From Syntrophotaleaceae bacterium (lineage in GTDB: Bacteria; Desulfobacterota; Desulfuromonadia; Desulfuromonadales; Syntrophotaleaceae), in the NCBI GenBank assembly GCA_041390365.1, contig JAWKQB010000003.1, positions 372,001 to 436,000 of the forward strand: 64,000 nt of DNA, given 5' to 3'. Positions 50,752-58,876 of the stretch are shown piece by piece (positions within the stretch are counted from its first letter, which is position 1; each line of letters opens with the position of its first letter). Both the position numbers and the translations under genes were made by a program. Under the pieces are notes generated by a model. It saw nothing but the letters and a program-made list of their open reading frames with translations, was not told the DNA's origin and ran no database searches.

Positions 50752-52620
50752 ATGTATGGGTACGGAAAAGATTATCAGGTGATAGTCGTTGGTGCTGGTC
50801 ATGCGGGTTGTGAGGCCGCTTTAGCTTCTGCCCGAATGGGCTGCACCACCCTTCTTCTGAATATGAGCCTGGATGCGGTTGCCCAGATGTCCTGTAATCC
50901 GGCTATAGGAGGATTGGCAAAAGGTCATCTGGTTAAAGAGATCGATGCCCTCGATGGGATGATGGCCCGTTGCATCGATGAGACAGGGATCCAGTTTCGT
51001 ATCCTGAATACAAAAAAAGGTCCGGCGGTACAGGCCTCACGAGCCCAGGCCGACCGCAGGAAATACCAGGCCTGGATGAAAAGATGTCTCGAGAGGACAC
51101 CGAACCTGGATTTAAAACAGGCGGCGGTTGTCAAGCTTCTGTTGGAAGGGACCAGGGTCAAGGGGGTGGAAACCAGGGATGGTCTGGTATTTCGGGGACA
51201 GGCCGTCGTGCTGACCACCGGTACCTTTATGCGGGGCCTGATTCATGTGGGTCTCAAAAATTTTCCCGGGGGTCGCGCAGGGGAACCTCCCTCGGAAGGT
51301 TTATCCGATTTCCTCCGCCAGTTGGGATTCCGTGTCGGCCGCTTGAAAACGGGCACTCCCCCACGAATCGATGGTAATACGGTTGATTTTTCCCGCACAG
51401 AGCCTCAGCCGGGAGATGTGCCTCCCCGTCCTTTTTCCCTGTTGACAAGGGAGATAACAGGGCCTCAGGTGCCCTGCTTTATAACCGGAACCAATCCCCG
51501 CACCCATGAAATAATCAGGTCGGGCCTGGACAGGTCTCCACTTTACAGCGGTGTCATCGAAGGGGTCGGTCCCCGCTATTGCCCATCAATTGAAGATAAG
51601 GTGGTTCGTTTCCCGGAAAAAGAATATCACCAGGTGTTCCTGGAACCGGAGGGTCTGGATACGTCGGAAATGTATCCCAATGGAGTACCGACATCCCTGC
51701 CGCCAGATATTCAACTGGCCTTTCTGCGCACCATTCCGGGACTCGAACAGGTTGAAATAACCCGGCCGGGTTATGCAATCGAATATGATTACGTCGATCC
51801 TGTCCAGCTGAAATCGACTTTGGAGACCAGGGAGATAGAAGGTCTGTATCATGCGGGACAGATCAACGGTACCTCCGGGTATGAAGAAGCCGGAGCTCAG
51901 GGTTTGATCGCTGGGATAAATGCCGCCCTGCAGGTTTATGGTCGGAGTCCATTGATTGTCGGGCGTGACCAAGGTTATATCGGAGTACTGATCGACGATC
52001 TGGTGACCCACGGAACCAAAGAACCTTATCGCATGTTCACCTCAAGAGCAGAATATCGCCTGCTATTGCGCGAGGACAATGCCGACCAGAGGTTGACGGA
52101 ACAGGGTTATCATTTAGGCGTTGTTGGGGAAGAGCGGTGGCGGCACTACTCCGAAAAAATGAACCAATTGGCTCGAGGGCGAATCCTGTTGGAACAGACA
52201 AGGATAAAACCCGGTAATCGAAAGGCGGTGGATCATCTGGGCCTGACAGACCTGAAGAACGGCTCAACCCTGGAACAGTTGTTGCGCCGACCGGATGTGA
52301 CTATCGAACAGCTGGCAACACTGGATTCAGATTTGTCCGCTCTCGACCCTTCCGTCCTTGAGCAATTGGAGATTGCGACTAAATACGAGGGTTATATTAA
52401 GCGACAACTGGACCAGGTCGGCCGGTTTCAAAAAACTGAACGTATCCTGATTCCGGAGGATTTCGACTTTACGACCATTTCGGGCCTGTCTTCTGAAGTA
52501 AAGGAGAAGCTTTCCAGGACCCGACCGGAAAATCTGGGCCAGGCATCAAGGATACCGGGAGTGACCCCGGCAGCCCTGGCCATTCTGTCCGTAATGCTGA
52601 GAAAACACAGCCATGTCTGA
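50752..52620 (+). CDS. mnmG: tRNA uridine-modifying enzyme MnmG (GidA)
   Basis: This 622-residue FAD protein works with MnmE in U34 modification of tRNA. The FAD-binding GxGxxGCE motif is VVGAGHAGCEAALASARMG at the N-terminus. Other signature motifs are AIGGLAKGHLVKEIDALDG, NTKKGPAVQASRAQADR, LKTGTPPRIDG and NGTSGYEEAGAQGLIAGINAAL. Its stop overlaps the start of rsmG by eight bases, so they are coupled. It begins 41 bases after parS, so the mnmG promoter region overlaps the ParB-binding site. Confidence 0.96.
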   Translation: MYGYGKDYQVIVVGAGHAGCEAALASARMGCTTLLLNMSLDAVAQMSCNPAIGGLAKGHLVKEIDALDGMMARCIDETGIQFRILNTKKGPAVQASRAQADRRKYQAWMKRCLERTPNLDLKQAAVVKLLLEGTRVKGVETRDGLVFRGQAVVLTTGTFMRGLIHVGLKNFPGGRAGEPPSEGLSDFLRQLGFRVGRLKTGTPPRIDGNTVDFSRTEPQPGDVPPRPFSLLTREITGPQVPCFITGTNPRTHEIIRSGLDRSPLYSGVIEGVGPRYCPSIEDKVVRFPEKEYHQVFLEPEGLDTSEMYPNGVPTSLPPDIQLAFLRTIPGLEQVEITRPGYAIEYDYVDPVQLKSTLETREIEGLYHAGQINGTSGYEEAGAQGLIAGINAALQVYGRSPLIVGRDQGYIGVLIDDLVTHGTKEPYRMFTSRAEYRLLLREDNADQRLTEQGYHLGVVGEERWRHYSEKMNQLARGRILLEQTRIKPGNRKAVDHLGLTDLKNGSTLEQLLRRPDVTIEQLATLDSDLSALDPSVLEQLEIATKYEGYIKRQLDQVGRFQKTERILIPEDFDFTTISGLSSEVKEKLSRTRPENLGQASRIPGVTPAALAILSVMLRKHSHV

Positions 52621-53269
52621 CCGGGAAAAACTATCTGAAATGTTGGCGGCGCTGAGTATTTCGGTGTCTGAAAAAGCCATTACCCAATTATTACACTTGC
52701 GCAATGAGTTGCTGCGATGGAACAGCACCATCAATCTGACGGCGATAAAGAATCCAGACGAGGCCATGGAAAAACACTTGGTGGATTCGCTGACTCTTCT
52801 CCCCTTCATTGAGAAAAACGGCAACCTGCTTGATCTGGGGTCAGGTGCGGGCTTCCCTGGTATCCCGATTAAAATAGTCTGCCCGGATCTGGAAGTATGG
52901 TCGATCGATTCCAATGGTAAGAAAATCGCCTTTCAGAACCATATGGTCAGGGAATTGAGTCTGCAGAACTTCAAGGCCTGCCGCCTTCGGGCAGAGAATT
53001 TGCAGGACGTAAAGCATATTCCGAAATTCGGCATGATCGTGGCAAGAGCCTTTTCAGGGATTCTCCCGATTCTTGAATTGGCTGAGCCTTTGCTTTCAGA
53101 AAAAGGGATGATTGTCGCCATGAAAGGTCCCGATGGGGACAGGGAGTTGGCGGAAGCGGCTCCTGCCCTGGCAGCAGCAGAGATGGTCTGCTCAGGTCAA
53201 CACTCCCTGCAACTGCCGGTTTCCGGAGCCTCCCGTACTCTGTTTTTCTTTTCCAGGAAAAACCGATAA
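52613..53269 (+). CDS. rsmG: 16S rRNA (guanine527-N7)-methyltransferase RsmG
   Basis: This 218-residue methyltransferase modifies G527 of 16S rRNA using S-adenosylmethionine. The SAM-binding motif is LLDLGSGAGFPGIPI, preceded by the RsmG hallmark INLTAIKNPDEAMEKHLVDSLTL. It overlaps mnmG by eight bases. Its end lies 166 bases before parA; that gap holds no gene, only a small AAGGG/CCCTT hairpin near 53370. Length is normal for the family. Confidence 0.95.
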   Translation: MSDREKLSEMLAALSISVSEKAITQLLHLRNELLRWNSTINLTAIKNPDEAMEKHLVDSLTLLPFIEKNGNLLDLGSGAGFPGIPIKIVCPDLEVWSIDSNGKKIAFQNHMVRELSLQNFKACRLRAENLQDVKHIPKFGMIVARAFSGILPILELAEPLLSEKGMIVAMKGPDGDRELAEAAPALAAAEMVCSGQHSLQLPVSGASRTLFFFSRKNR

Positions 53270-53435
53270 AACATTCTCTTTTGATGGTACTGGTGCCCGT
53301 CCCGGTGAGTTTTCGTCCAGTCCTGATTCCATAACCAGCGGTATGTTGAAGATATAGACGACACCTTTTCCCTTTAATCGAAGGGAGAAAATGTGGTAGC
53401 TTCCAACAATGTGAATTCTTCGGGAGGGTTGAGTT

Positions 53436-54200
53436 ATGGGCCAGATTATAGCAGTGGCCAACCAGAAAGGCGGGGTCGGTAAAACCACGACGGCGGTCAA
53501 TCTGTCCGCCAGCCTGGCAATTGCCGAACAGCGCACCTTGCTTGTTGACATGGACCCTCAGGCCAATGCCACCAGTGGTATCGGCATCGACCGAACCTCC
53601 CTGCGCAAAACAACCTATCATGCTCTTCTGGGCGAGGTTCCCGTCCAGGATGTCATCCAGCCGACATGCATCGAATATCTGCAGATTCTCCCCGCGACAA
53701 CCGACCTTATCGGCGCCGAAATTGAGCTCGTCGGAGAAAAGGAGCGGGAAACCCGCCTCCGTTCGGTTCTATCCGAGCTGAGGGATGATTACCGCTATAT
53801 CATCATCGACTGTCCCCCTTCCCTCGGACTTCTGACCGTCAATGCCCTTACCGCAGCGGACTCGGTGCTGATCCCGCTGCAGTGCGAGTACTACGCCATG
53901 GAGGGCTTGAGCCAATTGACCAAGACCATCCGTCTGATCCAGCGGGATCTGAATCCCCGGCTGGAGATAAACGGTATCTTGCTGACGATGTTCGATCGCC
54001 GGAACAACCTTTCCCACCAGGTGAGCGAGGAGATGCGCAAATATTTTGCGGACCGTGTCTTTCAAACGGTCGTTCCCCGCAATGTCAGGCTCTCTGAGGC
54101 TCCAAGTCATGGCCTCCCCGTGCTGATGTATGACATTGCCTCCAGCGGAGCTTCCGCCTACCTGGCGCTGGCGAAAGAAATTATCCACACGAGGAAATGA
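53436..54200 (+). CDS. parA: Chromosome partitioning ATPase ParA (Soj)
   Basis: This 254-residue ATPase moves ParB-parS complexes to separate new origins. It opens with the deviant Walker A KGGVGKTTTAVNLSA. DMDPQANATSGIG and IDCPPSLGLLTVNAL follow. GGGAGG lies a few bases before the ATG. Its stop overlaps an ATG of parB. A perfect DnaA box sequence, TTATCCACA, lies inside its last codons (54181-54189), perhaps by chance. The ParA family member next to parB at the origin is the chromosomal type. Confidence 0.96.
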   Translation: MGQIIAVANQKGGVGKTTTAVNLSASLAIAEQRTLLVDMDPQANATSGIGIDRTSLRKTTYHALLGEVPVQDVIQPTCIEYLQILPATTDLIGAEIELVGEKERETRLRSVLSELRDDYRYIIIDCPPSLGLLTVNALTAADSVLIPLQCEYYAMEGLSQLTKTIRLIQRDLNPRLEINGILLTMFDRRNNLSHQVSEEMRKYFADRVFQTVVPRNVRLSEAPSHGLPVLMYDIASSGASAYLALAKEIIHTRK

Positions 54201-54202
54201 AA

Positions 54203-55054
54203 ATGGTTAAAAGACCCGCACTCGGAAAAGGAATCGGCGCCCTCCTGACTTCGGTTTCATCGGATAACGGGAGCAAGTATTTTATGTGCCCCATAGAAGA
54301 ACTTCGTCCACACCGGGAGCAGCCGAGAAAAACCTTCGATGATATGAAAATGGCCGAGCTGGTAGCCTCAATCCGGGAAAAAGGGATTATTCAACCACTG
54401 GTTGTTCGCAGGACCGAAGACCATTATCAGATCATTGCGGGGGAAAGGCGGTGGAGAGCGGCCCAGAAAGCGGCTTTGCATGAGGTCCCGGTGGTCATAC
54501 AGGATGTCACGGAGGATACAGCCTTCGAAATGGCCCTGATTGAAAACCTTCAGCGGGAGGATCTCAACCCGATCGAAGAAGCCGAAGCCTACCGCCATTT
54601 GATAGACCGCTATGAACTCACCCAGGAAGAGGCCGCAAAAAGGGTCGGAAAGGATCGATCCTCCGTAACCAATTCCTTGCGCCTGCTCCGGTTGCCCGCG
54701 GAGATCAGGGAGGATGTCACTTCAGCTCGACTGACCATGGGGCATGCCAGGGCCCTGCTCTCACTGGATGATGATGCGGATCTGCTCGAAGCGCGGGAAC
54801 AGGTGTTGCGAAAGAAACTCTCCGTGCGGGAGACCGAAGCACTGGTGAGAAAAATCAAGAGCTTCGGCGGCGTTCCGAACCGCAAGCCAAGACCTCGTCC
54901 TGCCCCGGAAATTGTCCATTTGGCAGAAGAATTGCAAAGAGCACTGGGTACACAGGTCAAAATATCGCCCGGAAAAAAAGGCGGAAAAATTGAAATCTCC
55001 TATTTCTCCGCAGACGACCTCAATCGATTGCTGGAGGTGCTCGGGGTGCTCTAG
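54203..55054 (+). CDS. parB: Chromosome partitioning protein ParB (Spo0J)
   Basis: This 283-residue DNA-binding protein recognises parS and spreads along DNA using CTP. The N-terminal CTPase/spreading domain has LRPHREQPRKTFDD, GIIQPLVVR and the GERRWRAA box. The helix-turn-helix region has LTQEEAAKRVGKDRSSVTNSLRLLRLP. I choose ATG 54203, seven bases after GAGGA; ATG 54197 overlaps the parA stop but is too close to the ribosome site. Its target parS lies at 50696. Confidence 0.96.
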   Translation: MVKRPALGKGIGALLTSVSSDNGSKYFMCPIEELRPHREQPRKTFDDMKMAELVASIREKGIIQPLVVRRTEDHYQIIAGERRWRAAQKAALHEVPVVIQDVTEDTAFEMALIENLQREDLNPIEEAEAYRHLIDRYELTQEEAAKRVGKDRSSVTNSLRLLRLPAEIREDVTSARLTMGHARALLSLDDDADLLEAREQVLRKKLSVRETEALVRKIKSFGGVPNRKPRPRPAPEIVHLAEELQRALGTQVKISPGKKGGKIEISYFSADDLNRLLEVLGVL

Positions 55055-55066
55055 GGACACGCGATC

Positions 55067-55489
55067 ATGCTGAAAAAAAAGGACAAAACAACCATGCGCA
55101 AAGAATCCGGTACGGAAAAAGGAGAAATTAAGGCTTTTTTAGGTGCAGGCAGCCAGTTCGAAGGGACCTTGATTTTTGATGAGATCGTCCGGATGGACGG
55201 CATCTTCAGCGGCAAGATTACGTCGAAGGACACTCTCATCGTCGGGGAAACCGCCAAAATCGATGCGGATGTCACAGTGGGCACCCTGATTCTCAGCGGC
55301 CGTTTTAAAGGCACCATAAAAGCGGCGAAAAAAGTCGAATTGAGGGCCCCCGCGGAAGTCGAGGGGACCATAGAAAGCCCCTCCCTGGCAGTCGAGGAAG
55401 GGGTGGTGCTGAACAGCACCATCACAATGCGCAAGGAAGGGTTAAAAGAAAGCCCGAAGGTTGTGGCCGCCATCAACCAGAAGGAATGA
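55067..55489 (+). CDS. Bactofilin
   Basis: This 140-residue cytoskeletal protein belongs to the bactofilin (DUF583) family. After a short basic start, the central region (about residues 20-120) has the repeating hydrophobic pattern of a right-handed beta-helix: FLGAGSQFEGTLIFDE, GIFSGKITSKDTLIVGE, ADVTVGTLILSGRF. Bactofilins polymerise without nucleotides. It starts 12 bases after parB and is probably co-transcribed. In Myxococcus xanthus bactofilins scaffold ParABS components; by analogy this one may position the segregation machinery here. That role is inferred from context. Confidence 0.9.
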   Translation: MLKKKDKTTMRKESGTEKGEIKAFLGAGSQFEGTLIFDEIVRMDGIFSGKITSKDTLIVGETAKIDADVTVGTLILSGRFKGTIKAAKKVELRAPAEVEGTIESPSLAVEEGVVLNSTITMRKEGLKESPKVVAAINQKE

Positions 55490-55642
55490 CGCCCCTAATT
55501 GTCACCCTCCCCCCTTTAACCCGGCCATATGGCCAATCCAGTGCCTTCAACCGATCCCCTGAATTTTGATCGAGAACGAGGTCGGACGCAGCATCGGAAA
55601 ATATTCGCATCGACTTAAGACAATTGCATGAAGTAAGATATC

Positions 55643-55677
55643 AGGCGGAACCGCTATATTGGTGGTTTCGCCTTTTT
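55643..55677 (+). terminator. Rho-independent terminator before dinB
   Basis: GGCGGAACC (55644-55652) pairs with GGTTTCGCC (55664-55672), with one G-T wobble and an A-T extension, and is followed by TTTTT. It lies 155 bases after the bactofilin stop and probably closes the parAB-bactofilin transcript. Because it abuts 55679, it argues against a dinB start there. The 55490-55642 gap holds no gene I can support. Confidence 0.8.
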
Positions 55678-55705
55678 AATGAGTCGTTTCATAGTGAAGG
55701 GTGGA

Positions 55706-56923
55706 ATGAATCTGATGCAGGCCGAGCGATCTATCATTCATCTCGATCTCGACGCCTTCTACGCTTCGGTTGAGGAGCTGGATTATCCGGAATTGCGCGG
55801 TCTTCCCATCATCGTTGGCGGAAGTCGGGATCGCGGGGTGGTCTGCGCCTGTTCCTACCCGGCCCGGCGATACGGAGTTCGCTCGGCCATGGCCATGGCA
55901 AAAGCGATGCGTCTCTGTCCCCAGGCCGTGGTCCGATCGCCGCGAATAAAACGCTACGGCGAAGTATCCAGGGAGGTCTTCGCAATTTTTGCCCGTTATA
56001 CCGACTGTATTGAACCCCTATCGGTAGATGAGGCCTTTCTGGACGTCACCGGTTGCGAAAGATTGTTCGGTCCGGCTGGGAAAATAGCGGCCGAAATTCG
56101 AAAGACGGTCTCTTCGGAGATCGGATTGAGCATCAGTGCCGGAGTGGCGGGGAACAAGTTTCTGGCCAAACTCGGATCCGAGCAGGCCAAGCCCGATGGT
56201 CTTTTCATCGTGCCGGATCCACCGGAATCGTTTTTGTTGCCGCTGCCGCTGGGGCGGCTCTGGGGTGTTGGTCCGGTGATGCTCAAATCTCTTGAAAATC
56301 AGGGGTTGCGCTCCGTGGCCGATTTGAGGCGGATGAGCCGTGAGAGTCTGCAGAAACGCTTCGGAGCCATGGGCGAACATCTCTATCGCCTGGCCAGAGG
56401 GGAGGATAGCCGGCCGGTCGAGCCCTTTTCGGAGGTCAAATCGGTCGGGCACGAAGACACCTTCGAGCGGGATCTGTGGGATCGGCAGGAAATGCACCGA
56501 GCCCTGCTCGATCTGGCGGAGCGGGTTGCCGCCCGCCTCCGACGGAAAGGGTTGTGCGGAGCCTCCCTCACACTCAAAGTCAAGTATGCGGACTTTTCGA
56601 CGGTGACCCGAAGCCGTACCCTGGATCAGGGAATCAACCATGCCATGGATATCTATCATCAGGCTGTTGAACTGATGGGGCGGACAGCGGCCGGTGAAAA
56701 GGCCGTCCGTTTGCTGGGAATCAGCCTCGGCAGGCTGCAGAACCATGGTGATGGACAGACGGAACTTTTCGGAATCGAGTCGCGCCAGCGACAGATGGCG
56801 CTTGATCAGGCCGTAGACAGTCTTAGGGGGCGATTTGGATTTGATGGAATCCGCAGGGCATCGCTATTGGAAGGGCCATCAGGGCCGAAACCGGGCCGCG
56901 AAAAAGGGGATGGTTCGAAGTAA
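55706..56923 (+). CDS. dinB: DNA polymerase IV
   Basis: This 405-residue Y-family polymerase copies damaged DNA with low fidelity. The first catalytic motif is IIHLDLDAFYASVEE and the second is PLSVDEAFLDVTG. The little-finger region near SVGHEDTFERDLWDR and the thumb GVGPVM motif are present. I start at ATG 55706, downstream of GAAGGG; the ORF opens at 55679 directly on a terminator tail, so that start is rejected, and ATG 55715 remains possible. The last 45 bases overlap the convergent TIM-barrel gene. The C-terminus lacks a clear clamp-binding motif by eye. Confidence 0.92.
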   Translation: MNLMQAERSIIHLDLDAFYASVEELDYPELRGLPIIVGGSRDRGVVCACSYPARRYGVRSAMAMAKAMRLCPQAVVRSPRIKRYGEVSREVFAIFARYTDCIEPLSVDEAFLDVTGCERLFGPAGKIAAEIRKTVSSEIGLSISAGVAGNKFLAKLGSEQAKPDGLFIVPDPPESFLLPLPLGRLWGVGPVMLKSLENQGLRSVADLRRMSRESLQKRFGAMGEHLYRLARGEDSRPVEPFSEVKSVGHEDTFERDLWDRQEMHRALLDLAERVAARLRRKGLCGASLTLKVKYADFSTVTRSRTLDQGINHAMDIYHQAVELMGRTAAGEKAVRLLGISLGRLQNHGDGQTELFGIESRQRQMALDQAVDSLRGRFGFDGIRRASLLEGPSGPKPGREKGDGSK

Positions 56924-57649
56924 ACCGGCCTTGCTGTGAATCTCGAGCGTGGCCGTCGGTAACCGGTGCATTGAATCGATCTGCTGGAAAAGGTCCTCGA
57001 AGTCGATATTCCCCTCCCCGGCCGGCAGATGAGCATCGCTGGTCCCGTCGTTGTCGTGCAGATGCAGATGGATCAGTCGTGAGCGGAAGGCTGAAAGCCA
57101 TTGCCGGAGCGGCACTTTGGCAAACAGGTTCCAGTGGCCAATATCGAAGCAGTGGCCCACCCATGGATTGTCGAGTTCTTCAATCAGGGTCGCAAGGGGC
57201 TCCGGCTCATCGTCGAAAATATTTTCCAGGGCCAGCAGACATTCCTGTTCACCGGCCTGGTTGATCAGATCGGGCCAGAAAGCCAAGCTGGCTTCGAGCC
57301 AGGGCTCGCTGCGGCCGCCATATCGCCAGCGATCGTATCCGGGATGGAACACGGCCAGGCTTGCCCGGCACTTCCCGGCCAGGTCAAGAGTCTGACGGAA
57401 GCGGAGTTTGCTGGCTTTTCTCACCAGGGGTTCGAGGGCGCCGGGATTCAGATCCATGAAGGGGGCATGGAAAATAATCCCGAGACCCTCCTCTTCCAGT
57501 TGACGGCAGCAGTCGATCAACTCTCCTACCGGCTTCTCCAGATCATCCCACTTGAGACCGATTTCCGGCTGCAGCCGATTTTCCAGAAGCAGCCCGAGGT
57601 GCTCCTTCAGCATATGGCAGGGAACGTGGACATGGAGCCGGTCACCCAT
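56879..57649 (-). CDS. Sugar phosphate isomerase/epimerase-like TIM barrel protein
   Basis: This 256-residue protein resembles the xylose isomerase-like TIM barrel family, which includes sugar epimerases and endonuclease IV. Likely metal-binding or active-site stretches are IIFHAPFMDLNPG, LAVFHPGYDRW, LALENIFDD, GHCFDIGHWN and IHLHLHDNDGTSDAH. The substrate cannot be assigned. It overlaps the stop of the K+ channel gene by eight bases, so the two may be co-translated. It also overlaps the 3' end of the convergent dinB gene by 45 bases. Confidence 0.8.
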   Translation of the reverse strand: MGDRLHVHVPCHMLKEHLGLLLENRLQPEIGLKWDDLEKPVGELIDCCRQLEEEGLGIIFHAPFMDLNPGALEPLVRKASKLRFRQTLDLAGKCRASLAVFHPGYDRWRYGGRSEPWLEASLAFWPDLINQAGEQECLLALENIFDDEPEPLATLIEELDNPWVGHCFDIGHWNLFAKVPLRQWLSAFRSRLIHLHLHDNDGTSDAHLPAGEGNIDFEDLFQQIDSMHRLPTATLEIHSKAGLLRTIPFFAARFRP

Positions 57650-58652
57650 GATCCTCTCCTCCGGCGGCGATCAGTTCGAGTTTCTGGATAGCGGGTTGCT
57701 CTCCCAGGGTAATGAGGATGTCCCCGGCATCGATGACCGTTGTCGAAGCGGGGTTGAACAGCATGTTGCCGGCCGCCTTCTTGATGCCGATAATCATGAT
57801 TCCCCATTCCTTGCGGATGCCGGAGGAGATCAGGGTCTTGTCCACGAGGGAGGATCCGGGGGCCACCCGGATCTCTTCAAGCTGCAGCTCGAGGTTTTCC
57901 CCACCGACCGCGATGTCGATGAAATCGACCACCGAAGGGCGCAGAATTGCACATGCCATACGGTTGGCCCCGATCTGATAGGGAGAAATGACCTTGTTGG
58001 CACCCGCCCTTTTCAGTTTGACCTCGGTTCCTTCTTCCCCGCACCGCGCCAGGATGAAGAGATCCGGATTGAGTCCGCGGGCGGTCAGGGTGATGTAGAC
58101 ATTGGCCGTTTCGGAATTGACAGCGGTGATCAGGCCTTTGGCTCTCTGAATGCCCGCCTCGATGAGAGATTCGTCCTCCGTGGCGTCCCCTTCGACAAAC
58201 AGAATATCGCTTGTCCGCAATTGCTGGCAGAGTTCCGGATTGTTTTCCACGACAACGAAGGGTAACCTGCCCTGAAGCTGCTTGCTGATCAGGGCTCCTA
58301 TTCTTCCATAACCGCAGATTATGTAATGCCCCTGAAGCTGATTGATCTTTTTTTCCAATTTCATCCTCCCCAGTATCCGCAGCAGCTGCCATTCCACCAT
58401 CGACTGGGCGAGGCTTCCTATGGTATAGGCGATGGTCCCGGCTCCGAAGACGATAACCAGAATGGTAAAGATACGCCCTGCTTCCGAAAGGGTATTCACC
58501 TCCTTGAAGCCCACCGTTGAAACCGTGATAACGGTCATGTAAAGGGCATCCAGGTAGGACCAGTGCTCGATCGTGGCATAGCCAACGGTGCCGAGCACTA
58601 TGGTGGTGACGAGGACCAGCAGGGAGATTTTAAGATTGCGAGCCGGATTCAT
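57642..58652 (-). CDS. Potassium channel protein with RCK (TrkA) domains
   Basis: This 336-residue membrane protein has two membrane segments flanking a pore loop, then a cytoplasmic TrkA-N domain with a NAD-binding GxGxxG motif (HYIICGYGRIGALISK) and a TrkA-C domain. The selectivity-filter stretch reads TVSTVGFKEV, so the second Gly of TVGYG is Lys here, a variation seen in some bacterial channels. It likely gates K+ flux. I start at ATG 58652 (MNPARNL), preceded by GGAGAGG; the long ORF from 59234 overlaps the gshA-like gene on the other strand and is rejected. The TIM-barrel gene overlaps its stop. Confidence 0.88.
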   Translation of the reverse strand: MNPARNLKISLLVLVTTIVLGTVGYATIEHWSYLDALYMTVITVSTVGFKEVNTLSEAGRIFTILVIVFGAGTIAYTIGSLAQSMVEWQLLRILGRMKLEKKINQLQGHYIICGYGRIGALISKQLQGRLPFVVVENNPELCQQLRTSDILFVEGDATEDESLIEAGIQRAKGLITAVNSETANVYITLTARGLNPDLFILARCGEEGTEVKLKRAGANKVISPYQIGANRMACAILRPSVVDFIDIAVGGENLELQLEEIRVAPGSSLVDKTLISSGIRKEWGIMIIGIKKAAGNMLFNPASTTVIDAGDILITLGEQPAIQKLELIAAGGEDHG

Positions 58653-58876
58653 GTCCTCTCCGGTGAAACAAAATATTCCGGATGATAGCCTTGCACCGGG
58701 AAAAAGGCAAGCAAGGAACCCTGCCCTGGTTCCTGAGCTAAACACCTTGACAGACTGGGGAAACTGCTTACAATTCGAAAAACCTGCTGAAGCCTGCGCG
58801 GATGGATGGCAAAGATACCGGCGTACCATCTGCTTTGCTTCGGTTCCTCTCTTGGGAAGGATGGTTTCGATAACCC

